A stretch of 64,000 bases of DNA, taken from positions 186,001-250,000 of the forward strand of contig NZ_FNVT01000016.1 of the NCBI RefSeq assembly GCF_900108335.1. The letters run 5' to 3'. Below the pieces are notes generated by a model. The model searched no databases and was not told the DNA's origin. It worked only from the letters and a program-made list of their open reading frames with translations. Every line of letters begins with the position of its first letter. The first letter of the stretch is position 1. Position numbers and translations under genes: made by a program. Origin of the DNA: Nonomuraea solani (lineage in GTDB: Bacteria > Actinomycetota > Actinomycetes > Streptosporangiales > Streptosporangiaceae). Shown here one piece after another: positions 33,725-41,894 of the stretch.

Positions 33725-35143
33725 ATGTTCAAACGGCTCCCCGGTGACGAGGCACGCAACCTCGTCACCACCACCCCAGACACCGCCGTCGTCTTCCAAC
33801 CGGCCGTCGTCCGCACTCCCGCCCTCATCACACTCGTCATCTACCTCTACCGCTTCCTCGTCGCCCTGGTCCGAACCTTCTGGCAGCACCCCGTAGCGAC
33901 GACCGTGCCTGCTGTCCTCGGGCTCACCTGGTACCAGTACGGGTGGCCACTCGCCGTCTCCCTGCTCGGCACAATCACGCTGAGCCTGGCCGCCTGGGCG
34001 TTCATTGGCCGGCCCTCATTCGCTCGCCTCGTCGGCTGGCGACTGCTGGCCTGGTGGCGGCTGATGTCGGTCTACCGCCGCCACTGGCAATCCGTCATGG
34101 ACGTCTCCGGCCTCGGCAGGCGCGTCCATGGCCGCCATTACCTGCCCCGGATCGTCCGCGTCCAGTGCGACGACTGGGCCGACCGGATCACCGTCCGCAT
34201 GCTGCGAGGCCAGGCGGTCAAGGATTGGTCCGACCGCATCGACAACCTGGCCCATGGCTTCGGCGTCACCTCGTGTCGCGTGGCGCTGGTCAAAGGCGGG
34301 CGGCTGCTGCTCATCTTCCCGCGCCATGATCCGCTGGCCTCGCCGATCCCCGCACTGCCCGTCCCCGACGAGCCGACCGTGGGACCAGTCGAGATCGGCA
34401 AGCAGGAGGACGGCCGACCGCTCCGGCTCAAGGTGCACGGCACCCACGTTCTGATCGCGGGCGCGACCGGGGCAGGCAAGGGCTCGTTCCTGTGGGACAC
34501 CATCCGCGGGCTACTCCCAGCGATGCGGGCGGGCCTGGCCGAAGTCTGGGCGCTGGACCCCAAGCTGATGGAACTGTCCTTCGGGCGCGAGCTGTTCCAA
34601 GGCCGCTACGCCGCCGATCCCGCCGACTGCGCCGACCTGCTCGACGAGGCGGTCAGCGTCATGCAGAAGCGCGCGACCCGCTTTGCCGGTCTTCAGCGCT
34701 CGCACGTCCCGACCGTCGATGATCCGTTCGTCCTGGTGCTGGTGGACGAGGTGGCGTTTCTGACCGCCTACCAGCCCGACCGGCAACTCCGGCAACGCAT
34801 CTCCGCCGCCCTGGCCACCCTCGTCACCCAAGGCCGATCGGTCGGCGTTGGCGTCATGGCCGCCCTCCAGGACCCCCGCAAAGAGGTCATGAACATCCGC
34901 AACCTCTTCCCCGACAAGATCGCCCTCAGACTCGACGAATCCGAACAGGTGGACATGGCCCTCGGCGACGGCGCACGCGACCGGGGCGCACTCGCCGACC
35001 ACATCTCACCCATCCCCGAGCAAGGGGCCGGCGTCGCCTACATGCGCCTGGAAACCTCCCCCGAACCCATCCGCGTCCGCACCGCCTACGTCTCCGACAC
35101 GGACATCCGCGCCATGGTCACCCAGTTCGGGGAGGCCGCATGA
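33725..35143 (+). CDS. FtsK/SpoIIIE-like DNA translocase for conjugation (TraSA-like)
   Basis: A 472-residue membrane ATPase. Two hydrophobic segments lie near the N-terminus (about 36-50 and 58-90). Walker A GATGAGKGS is at about 245-253, and Walker B FVLVLVDEVAFL at about 337-348. A late segment QGRSVGVGVMAALQDPRKEV is the arginine-finger region. In streptomycete AICEs one such hexameric pump moves double-stranded DNA between mycelia. It is intact. Its stop overlaps the next small gene (ATGA). Confidence 0.88.
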   Translation: MFKRLPGDEARNLVTTTPDTAVVFQPAVVRTPALITLVIYLYRFLVALVRTFWQHPVATTVPAVLGLTWYQYGWPLAVSLLGTITLSLAAWAFIGRPSFARLVGWRLLAWWRLMSVYRRHWQSVMDVSGLGRRVHGRHYLPRIVRVQCDDWADRITVRMLRGQAVKDWSDRIDNLAHGFGVTSCRVALVKGGRLLLIFPRHDPLASPIPALPVPDEPTVGPVEIGKQEDGRPLRLKVHGTHVLIAGATGAGKGSFLWDTIRGLLPAMRAGLAEVWALDPKLMELSFGRELFQGRYAADPADCADLLDEAVSVMQKRATRFAGLQRSHVPTVDDPFVLVLVDEVAFLTAYQPDRQLRQRISAALATLVTQGRSVGVGVMAALQDPRKEVMNIRNLFPDKIALRLDESEQVDMALGDGARDRGALADHISPIPEQGAGVAYMRLETSPEPIRVRTAYVSDTDIRAMVTQFGEAA

Positions 35144-35295
35144 CACTCGCCCACTTCCTCCACGGGCTGCGCTGCGCCTCCTGCGGCACGCTCAACGCCC
35201 TCTGGCTCGACCTGATCCGCGCCCTGGTCGAGTGCCACCAGTGCGGCCAGACCGCGCTAACCCTCACCGACACCGACGAAGGGAGGTCCCTATGA
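35140..35295 (+). CDS. Small zinc-ribbon protein between tra and rep
   Basis: A 51-residue protein with CASCG and CHQCG pairs (LRCASCGTLNALWLDLIRAL, VECHQCGQTALTLTD). It overlaps the tra stop and the rep start by 4 nt each (ATGA), so it belongs to the operon. It probably binds zinc; its role is unknown. Confidence 0.7.
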   Translation: MTLAHFLHGLRCASCGTLNALWLDLIRALVECHQCGQTALTLTDTDEGRSL

Positions 35296-36747
35296 CCCAT
35301 GCGCAAGACCGGGCACTACCCCGAGCGGTACGCCTGGCCATGCCGATGGCCCGCGACGTCGTCGAAGAGGTCGCCAAGCTCCACGGCGTGTGCATCCGGC
35401 CCGTCCCGCTCAAACGGCTCGACACCCACACCGGCCAGTGGGAGATCATCGACGTCCCGTGCGGCTCCCCGATGGACAGCAAGTGCCCGCCGTGCGCCAA
35501 GCGCAACAAGCAACTACGCAAAGCCCAGTGCCGCGAAGGCTGGCACCTCGACGCCGAACCCACCATCACCCCCGACGAACCCAACGAGGAACAGCGCTGG
35601 CTCGTGGAGTTCCGCGCCGACATCCAAGGCCAGCGCGACGAAGCCGAAAAGGCCAGCGGCGACACTACCGACTTGGACGCGGTCATCGAGGGTCTGGACG
35701 AGGAGATCAACGCGGCAGGCATGCGCGGCAACGTGCTCGGCCGTACGACCACCAAGCGCCCCCGCTCGACCAAACGGCGACAGGACGCACCGGACCTGCC
35801 CAAGCGCAAGATGGCACACACCACACTGGGCAGGACCTTCCAGGCCCCGGACGGCAAGACCTACCGGCCCTCGCTGTTCGTCACGCTCACCTTGCCCTCG
35901 TACGGCAAGATCCGTGACGGCGCGCCCGTTGATCCGGACACCTACGACTACGCGAGGGCGGCTCGCGACGCACTGCACTTCTCCAAGCTGGTCGATCGCT
36001 TCGTGCAGAACCTACGCCGCGTAGCAGGCTTCGACGTGCAGTACTTCGCCACCGTGGAGCCGCAGAAACGGCTTGCCCCGCATCTGCACATGGCCATCCG
36101 TGGAACGCTCCCGCGTGCGGAGATGAAGCAGATCGCGGCGGCCACCTATCACCAGGTCTGGTGGCCCTCCGTCGATCACGTGGCCTTCGAGGGCGAGCAC
36201 TTGCCGGTCTGGCAGGAAGGGGCCGGCTACCTCGACCCCGACACCGGCGAGATGCTGCCCACCTTGGACGAAGCCCTCGACGGCCAAAGCCCAACGCGAC
36301 CACGCGGCCCGTTTCGCCGATGCCCTGCGCTACGAACCCTGCTCACCGGCCTGCCCGAACTGGCTCCGTTACGGCATCCAGCCCAAGGGCGCCAAAGCCG
36401 GGATGGCTCCCGGCCGCTGCCGCTCCAAGGCACACAAGCCCGAACACCTCGGCTACGCGGGCCGCCGCGTCCTGGTCTCCCGCAAGTGGTCCAACAAGAC
36501 CCTCACCGAGCACAAGCAGGACCGCCGCACCTGGGTCTTGGAAGCCCTCGGAAAGGCCAACGAGCCCGTAGACCCGCACCGGTACGTCTGGCGCCCTGTT
36601 CCAGCCGGAGACGCCAACGTGCCCTCCCTGACCTCACGCCTCCTGCGATCCGTCCGTGATCGGCAACGCTGGCGCACCCACATGGCCGAACTCCAAGCCA
36701 GAGCAGACGGTCAAGATCTTTCGGCAACGGAAGGGAGGGCGGCATGA
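35292..36747 (+). pseudogene. AICE replication initiator (RepSA-like) with internal deletion, unit E1
   Basis: From ATG 35292 the frame is good for about 330 codons: a CxxC zinc motif (SKCPPCAKRNKQ), then NLRRVAGFDVQYFATVEPQK and the HUH motif (APHLHMAIRGTLP). At about 36281 it jumps from DEALDG to another frame that continues HAARFADALRYEPCSPACPN and ends TEGRAA at 36747. Compared with the E2 copy, about 55 codons are missing there, including the CIRYLSKYLTK segment with the candidate catalytic Tyr. CTCGACGG-like direct repeats flank the deletion. The element probably cannot replicate by this Rep. Confidence 0.78.
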
Positions 36748-36968
36748 GCGGGGCATCCAAGCGCCCCGTTGACCGTCTTCTCACTGTCACCGAAGTAGCG
36801 GAACGGCTCAGCACCAGTGAGCGGTTCCCCCGGCGTCTCATCGAAGAACGCCGGATCACCTTCGTCCGCATAGGGCGCAAGGTTCGCATCCCCGAATCCG
36901 CGCTCAACGACTTCATCGCGGCGGGACTCGTCCACCCCATCTCCACCCGCACATGGAGGGCGGCATGA
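36744..36968 (+). CDS. xis: Excisionase (Xis-like), unit E1
   Basis: A 74-residue MerR-like DNA-binding protein (RLLTVTEVAERLSTSERFPR, RITFVRIGRKVRIPESALND). It overlaps the rep end and the int start by ATGA on both sides, the standard rep-xis-int order of pSAM2-type elements. Confidence 0.85.
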   Translation: MSGASKRPVDRLLTVTEVAERLSTSERFPRRLIEERRITFVRIGRKVRIPESALNDFIAAGLVHPISTRTWRAA

Positions 36969-38113
36969 GTAGGCGTCGATTCGGGCGCGTTCGGAAACTC
37001 CCCTCGGGACGATTCCAAGCCAGGTATCCCGGCCCCGACGGCACGGACCGCACCGCGCCACACACCTTCGCGGCCAAGAAGGAAGCAGAGATCTGGCTGA
37101 CCAAGAAAGAGGCCGAACTACTGGCCGGCGATTGGCTGAACCCGGACCTCGGAAAGGTCAGCTTCAAGGAGTACGGCGGAACCTGGATCGACGAGCGTCC
37201 GGGTCTGCGTCCCAAGACGGTCCAGCTCTATGAGGACCTTCTCCGTATCCACCTCGTCCCGACTTTCGGCAACTGCTCCGTAAGCGAGATCAAGGTCGCG
37301 AACATCCGCAAGTGGCGCAAGCCACTTCTGGACAACGGCGTCGGACCGGTCACCGTCGCCAAGGCGTACCGGCTCCTGAAGGCCATCTTCAACACGGCCG
37401 TGGAGGACGGACTGATCAAAGTCAACCCGTGCACGATCAAGAAGGCGGGCAAGGAGGACTCGCCCGAGCGACCCGTCCTGACCATGAAGCAGGTCTTCGT
37501 CCTGGCCGACGCCATCGAGCCACGATTCCGCATGCTGATCCTGCTCGCCACCTTCGCCAGCCTGCGGTGGGGCGAGCTGGCCGCACTCCAGCGCAAGAAC
37601 CTCGACGTGGACGCAGGGACGATTCGCGTCGTCGGCACCACGACCGAACTCAAGGACGGCTCGGTGACGATCGGTCCGCCCAAGTCCGAAGCGGGCAAGC
37701 GCCTCGTCAGCATCCCCGCGACCCTGCTGCCGGACCTTCGTAAGCACATGGAGACGTACGCCGAGAAGGGCGAGCACGGACACGTCTTCATCGGCCCCAA
37801 GGGCGCCAGGCTCCGACGCGCGAACTTCACCCGCGTCTGGGCGGCAGCACTCAAGAAAGCCAAGCTCAGCGGCTTCCACTTCCATGATCTCCGCCACACC
37901 GGGAACACCCTCGCGGCGCAGTCCGGCGCGACTCTCCGGGACCTGATGACCCGCATGGGCCACTCGTCCACCCGAGCCGCGCTGATCTACCAGCACACCG
38001 CGATGGAGCGCGACAGGGCCATCGCCGACGCTCTCGGCAAGCTCGCCGAGGAAGCCCTGAAGCCGGAAGAGCCGGACCCAGACGAGCAAGATCCAGACGG
38101 ATCGGGCACGTAA
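36965..38113 (+). CDS. int: Tyrosine site-specific integrase, unit E1
   Basis: A 382-residue integrase with an N-terminal arm-binding domain (RKLPSGRFQARYPGPDGTDR), a core-binding SAM-like domain (about 65-150) and a catalytic domain. Catalytic residues are visible as ASLRWGELAAL (Arg), HFHDLRHTGNTL (His-x-x-Arg) and ALIYQHTAM (Tyr). ATG 36965 overlaps the xis stop and has GGAGGG upstream, so it is preferred to 36953. The gene ends 84 bp from the tRNA-Gly 3' end, the expected int-attachment order. It is the only intact integrase in the array and could act on all five cores. Confidence 0.92.
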   Translation: MSRRRFGRVRKLPSGRFQARYPGPDGTDRTAPHTFAAKKEAEIWLTKKEAELLAGDWLNPDLGKVSFKEYGGTWIDERPGLRPKTVQLYEDLLRIHLVPTFGNCSVSEIKVANIRKWRKPLLDNGVGPVTVAKAYRLLKAIFNTAVEDGLIKVNPCTIKKAGKEDSPERPVLTMKQVFVLADAIEPRFRMLILLATFASLRWGELAALQRKNLDVDAGTIRVVGTTTELKDGSVTIGPPKSEAGKRLVSIPATLLPDLRKHMETYAEKGEHGHVFIGPKGARLRRANFTRVWAAALKKAKLSGFHFHDLRHTGNTLAAQSGATLRDLMTRMGHSSTRAALIYQHTAMERDRAIADALGKLAEEALKPEEPDPDEQDPDGSGT

Positions 38114-38121
38114 CGGGCACG
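38105..38121. repeat. Paired GGCACG repeats, right end
   Basis: Two GGCACG copies 11 bp apart at the very end of int, the right-hand counterpart of the left-end pairs. E2's right end keeps only one copy (25456-25461). Confidence 0.5.
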
Positions 38122-38150
38122 GAAGATCGAGAACGTCCCTGAAAACAATC

Positions 38151-38186
38151 AAAGCCAGGTCGGAAATCCATCCCTGACCTGGCTTT
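38151..38186. terminator. Hairpin between int and tRNA-Gly
   Basis: AAAGCCAGGTC / GACCTGGCTTT, an 11-bp perfect stem with a 14-nt loop and flanking A/T runs. A likely bidirectional terminator for int and the convergent tRNA. Confidence 0.85.
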
Positions 38187-38195
38187 TCAGTCTGA

Positions 38196-38237
38196 GAGCG
38201 GGTGACGGGAATCGAACCCGCGCTGTCAGCTTGGGAA
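38196..38237. other. Attachment core inside functional tRNA-Gly (copy 5)
   Basis: The 42-bp core in its native place: the tRNA 3' part from the discriminator to the anticodon loop. Three other copies are identical and the outermost has three changes. Confidence 0.8.
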
Positions 38238-38267
38238 GCTGATGTTCTGCCATTGAACTACACCCGC
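38197..38267 (-). tRNA. tRNA-Gly (anticodon CCC)
   Basis: A 71-nt cloverleaf on the minus strand. The acceptor GCGGGTG pairs with CACCCGC; the D arm is GTTCAATGGCAGAAC. The anticodon stem is TCAGC/GCTGA around the loop TTCCCAA (anticodon CCC), and the T arm GCGGG-TTCGATT-CCCGT has one G-U pair. CCA is not encoded. It is the integration target of the whole array, and each insertion restores its 3' end. Confidence 0.93.
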
Positions 38268-38366
38268 GTACGACCCGAAGTCGCCTCCCCACTGTAGCGG
38301 AAACTTGGCGCACTTCAGCAATCCCAGCCCCACACACTTCCGCCCCGACCGGTAAGTTGGCTCACC

Positions 38367-38942
38367 GTGTTGCTATCCGACCGTGACATCCTTGCTGAGA
38401 TCGACGCCGGCCGACTTGGCATCGATCCCTTTCATCCAGAGATGATCCAGCCCTCCAGCATCGACGTACGGCTTGACCGGTTCTTTCGGGTGTTCGAGAA
38501 CCACCGCTACCCGCACATCGATCCCAGTGAGGAGCAGCCGGATCTCACGCGGTTGGTGGAGCCCAGCGGGGACGAGCCGTTCATCCTGCATCCGGGTGAG
38601 TTCGTGCTGGCCTCCACCTACGAGGTCGTCAGCCTGCCCGACGATCTGGCCTCGCGGCTGGAGGGGAAGAGTTCGCTGGGGCGGCTCGGGCTGCTGACGC
38701 ATTCGACGGCCGGGTTCATCGATCCGGGGTTCAGTGGGCACGTGACGTTGGAGTTGTCCAACGTGGCGACGTTGCCGATCAAGCTCTGGCCGGGGATGAA
38801 GATCGGGCAGTTGTGCGTGTTCAGGCTCAGCAGCCCCTCCGAGCACCCGTACGGCTCCAGCAAGTACGGCTCCCGCTACCAGGGCCAGCGCGGCCCCACC
38901 CCGTCGAGGTCGTTCCGGAACTTCCACCGGACGAAAATCTGA
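38367..38942 (+). CDS. dcd: dCTP deaminase
   Basis: A 191-residue protein with the full family pattern: [36 protein letters not shown], then [20 protein letters not shown] and [16 protein letters not shown], the latter holding the catalytic Glu. In actinobacteria such as Mycobacterium the enzyme is bifunctional, giving dUMP directly; the same could hold here. The start is GTG 38367, which gives the canonical MLLSDRDI start. Confidence 0.93.
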   Translation: MLLSDRDILAEIDAGRLGIDPFHPEMIQPSSIDVRLDRFFRVFENHRYPHIDPSEEQPDLTRLVEPSGDEPFILHPGEFVLASTYEVVSLPDDLASRLEGKSSLGRLGLLTHSTAGFIDPGFSGHVTLELSNVATLPIKLWPGMKIGQLCVFRLSSPSEHPYGSSKYGSRYQGQRGPTPSRSFRNFHRTKI

Positions 38943-38987
38943 ATTAGATGAACATCAGGTGAACAACCGGCGTACAAACGGGTGAAC
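38943..38987 (-). promoter_or_regulatory. PHO box (PhoP-type direct repeats)
   Basis: Read on the minus strand, 11-nt units with GTTCAYC cores recur: GTTCACCCGTT, a degenerate unit, GTTCACCTGAT and GTTCATCTAAT. The last two are directly adjacent. This matches the PhoP direct-repeat unit known from Streptomyces. It lies about 230-270 bp ahead of the DUF47-pit operon. It starts one base after dcd. Confidence 0.65.
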
Positions 38988-39214
38988 GGGACGCTACGGA
39001 CGACCGTTCACCAGAGCCGGCGGGCAGCGGCGGCGATGGCGCGAACTGCGAAAACGTAGGGCGAGCAGCAAAAAGGCGACTAAAAGTACGCGCTTCTGCG
39101 GTGTCGCACAACATACGCCGGGTAGCGAGTAGGCGAAGGGAACATGAAGTTCGCATTTCGCCTGGTAGGCCATACCCTCTTCCACGGACCATCCCCGCAC
39201 ATCTGGAGAACGAC

Positions 39215-39832
39215 GTGCGCCTGCGTCTCACGCCACGTGAGGACAGCTACTACGACCTGTTCGCCGACTCCGCGAACAACCTGGTCACGGCATCCCGTCT
39301 GCTGGTAGAGATCATCAGCGAAGGCTCGGACAGGGAAGCCCTGGCCGAGAAGATGCGCGCCTGCGAGCACGCCGGCGACGAACGCACCCATGCGATCATG
39401 AACCGGCTCAACGAGAGCTTCATCACGCCCTTCGACCGTGAGGACATCTATCGCCTCGCGTCCAACCTCGACGACGTGATGGACGCCATGGAGGCCGCCT
39501 CCGACCTCATCGTCCTGTACCAGATCGACCACCTCCCCAAGGACGTCGTCCGGCAGGTCGAGGTGCTGGAGCGGGCAGCCGAGCTGACCGCCGAGGCCAT
39601 GCCGCGCCTGCGGTCGATGAAGAACCTCAACGAGTACTGGATCGAGGTCAACCGGCTGGAGAACCAGGGCGACCAGGTCTACCGGAGGCTGCTGGCCAAG
39701 CTGTTCAGCGGTGAGTACGACGCACTCACCGTCATGAAGATGAAGGAGGTCGTCGACGCCCTCGAAGAGGCGGCCGACGCCTTCGAGCACGTGGCCAACA
39801 CCGTCGAGTCGATCGCGGTCAAGGAAAGCTAG
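39215..39832 (+). CDS. DUF47 (PhoU-like) partner of Pit phosphate transporter
   Basis: A 205-residue helical protein from GTG 39215 (GGAGAA upstream). It starts LTPREDSYYDLFADSANNLV and has paired helices with acidic metal-binding clusters (EHAGDERTHAIMNRL, ENQGDQVYRRLLAKLF), as in PhoU/DUF47. Such proteins are encoded just before pit and modulate phosphate uptake. Only 6 bp separate it from the transporter. Confidence 0.85.
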   Translation: MRLRLTPREDSYYDLFADSANNLVTASRLLVEIISEGSDREALAEKMRACEHAGDERTHAIMNRLNESFITPFDREDIYRLASNLDDVMDAMEAASDLIVLYQIDHLPKDVVRQVEVLERAAELTAEAMPRLRSMKNLNEYWIEVNRLENQGDQVYRRLLAKLFSGEYDALTVMKMKEVVDALEEAADAFEHVANTVESIAVKES

Positions 39833-39838
39833 GCCCTG

Positions 39839-40843
39839 GTGGACCTCACGCTCGGCCTCGTCATCGGTGTGGTCGTCATCGCCCTGATCTTCGACTACAC
39901 CAACGGGTTCCACGACGCGGCGAACGCCATCGCCACCTCTGTCTCGACCCGGGCTCTAACCCCGAGAGCCGCGTTGTTCATGGCCGCGGCCATGAACTTC
40001 ATCGGCGCCCATCTGGGCACCCAGGTCGCCCAGACGGTCGGCAGCGGCATCATCGACGCTCCGAAGGGTTCGCACGGCCTGGTCGTCGTGGCCGCAGGAC
40101 TCATCGGCGCGATCACCTGGAACCTGATCACCTGGTATTTCGGCCTGCCCTCCTCCTCCAGCCACGCCCTCATCGGTGGCCTGGTGGGCTCCGCGCTGGC
40201 CTCGGCCAGCCTGGTGCACTGGGACGGCGTGGTCGCCAAGGTCGTCATCCCGATGATCCTGTCGCCGCTGATCGGATTCAGCCTCGCGGCAGCGATCATG
40301 ATCGCAATATATTGGATCTTCCGCAACAGCCAGCCGGGCAAGACCAACCGCGGCTTCCGCTACGCGCAGACCGTCTCGGCCGCCGCCATGGCGCTCGGGC
40401 ACGGCCTGCAGGACGCGCAGAAGACGATGGGCGTGATCTTCCTGGCCCTCACCGTCGGTGGCTTCGCGGCCCCGGAGGATCCGATCCCGCAGTGGGTCAT
40501 CCTCGCCGCGGCGGGGGCGATCTCGCTGGGGACGTACGCGGGCGGGTGGCGCATCATGCGTACGCTCGGACGGCGCATCATCGCGCTCGACCCCCCGCAG
40601 GGCTTCGCCGCGGAGACGGCGGCCGCCACCGTGCTGTACGGGGCGGCCATCGGATTCGGGGCGCCCATCTCCACCACGCACACGATCACCACGGCGATCA
40701 TGGGCGTGGGCGCCACCAAGCGGCTCAGCGCCGTGCGGTGGGGGGTCGCGGGGAACATCATCACCGCGTGGATCCTGACCATCCCGGCCGCCGCGCTGGT
40801 GGCCGCCGTCTCCTATTTCATCCTGCACGCCATCGTCGAATAG
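39839..40843 (+). CDS. pit: PiT-family low-affinity inorganic phosphate transporter
   Basis: A 334-residue membrane protein with about ten hydrophobic segments and the duplicated PiT signatures FDYTNGFHDAANAIATSVST (N-terminal half) and GLQDAQKTMGVI plus GAPISTTHTITTAIMGVGAT (C-terminal half). It imports phosphate with a cation. It starts at GTG 39839, coupled to the DUF47 gene. The PHO box upstream suggests PhoP control. Confidence 0.93.
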   Translation: MDLTLGLVIGVVVIALIFDYTNGFHDAANAIATSVSTRALTPRAALFMAAAMNFIGAHLGTQVAQTVGSGIIDAPKGSHGLVVVAAGLIGAITWNLITWYFGLPSSSSHALIGGLVGSALASASLVHWDGVVAKVVIPMILSPLIGFSLAAAIMIAIYWIFRNSQPGKTNRGFRYAQTVSAAAMALGHGLQDAQKTMGVIFLALTVGGFAAPEDPIPQWVILAAAGAISLGTYAGGWRIMRTLGRRIIALDPPQGFAAETAAATVLYGAAIGFGAPISTTHTITTAIMGVGATKRLSAVRWGVAGNIITAWILTIPAAALVAAVSYFILHAIVE

Positions 40844-40880
40844 CCCGGCGAAGCACATCGTCGAACAACCCGGCGAAGCA

Positions 40881-41786
40881 CTATGCGGGCGCGTACATCA
40901 CGTCCACGTCCCACCGGTTGAAGCCGAGGGACTCGTACAGCCTGATCGCCGCCGTGTTGGTCTCGTCCACGTACAGCATCGCCTGGGCGAGACCACGCGA
41001 GCGCAGGTGACCCAGCCCGGCCAGGGTGAGGGATTTGCCCAGGCCGGTGCCCTGCTGGGAGGGGTCGACGCCGACGACGTACACCTCCCCGAGCGGTTCG
41101 TGCCCGTGGTCGGTGGAGCCGTGGATCTTCGTCCAGTGGAAGCCGACGAGCCGGTCGTCCCGGATCGCCAGGAAGAAGCCGTCGGCGTCGAACCACGGCT
41201 CCTGCTCGCGGCGCAGCAGGTCGTCCATCGTCCACGCGCCCTGCTCCGGGTGGTGGGCGAAGGCGGCGGCGTTGACCTTGAGCCAGGCCTCCTCGTCCCG
41301 GCCGGGCACGAACGTGCGCAGGCTCACCCCCTCCGGCAGCGCGTGGGCCGTCAGCGGCGCGAACAGGGAGCGGCGCATCTGCCAGAGCGAGCGCACCCGT
41401 TCGAAGCCGAACGAGTCCGCGAGCGCGCCCGCCCCCGCGTGGTCGCCGTGGGCCCACAGCCGTGGCCGGCCGCCCGTCTGGTCCATGACCGCGCTCAGCA
41501 GGCGCGCGCCGTGCCCGTGGCGGCGGTGGGCCGGGTGGATGACCAGTTCGACGCTCGGGCCCTCGACCTCGTCGGTGGGATCGACGTGGGCGTACCCCAC
41601 CACGGTGTCCTCCGCGTACAGCAACAGGGACCTGGCCTGGGGATCGCCGCCGTAACGGAGGTGCAGCATCACGTGCTCATTGAGCGGACGGACGCCGTCG
41701 GCCTCCGTCGCCGCCTCCACGACGCCGAGCACGTCGGCGATCTCCCCGTCATCGAGCCGTTCGCGAACTTTCACGTGAGCACTCAC
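40881..41786 (-). CDS. mshD: Mycothiol synthase (two-domain GNAT)
   Basis: A 301-residue protein with two GNAT modules: VELVIHPAHRRHGHGARLLS in the first, and YVVGVDPSQQGTGLGKSLTL with LYVDETNTAAIRLYESLGFN in the second. MshD acetylates Cys-GlcN-Ins in the last step of mycothiol synthesis. GTG 41786 gives the start SAHVKVRERL; an in-frame ATG at 41825 would add 13 residues. Neither has a clear ribosome site. The open frame extends much further upstream only because of high GC. Confidence 0.9.
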   Translation of the reverse strand: MSAHVKVRERLDDGEIADVLGVVEAATEADGVRPLNEHVMLHLRYGGDPQARSLLLYAEDTVVGYAHVDPTDEVEGPSVELVIHPAHRRHGHGARLLSAVMDQTGGRPRLWAHGDHAGAGALADSFGFERVRSLWQMRRSLFAPLTAHALPEGVSLRTFVPGRDEEAWLKVNAAAFAHHPEQGAWTMDDLLRREQEPWFDADGFFLAIRDDRLVGFHWTKIHGSTDHGHEPLGEVYVVGVDPSQQGTGLGKSLTLAGLGHLRSRGLAQAMLYVDETNTAAIRLYESLGFNRWDVDVMYAPA

Positions 41787-41894
41787 GGAACGAACTCTAG
41801 GCGGCCAACTGGCAAATAACGCCATGTGACGGCCCCGCAAATCGTTACCTTTGCGACATTGGTTGCATAGATTGCCGCCGTAACGTCTTGGGCC

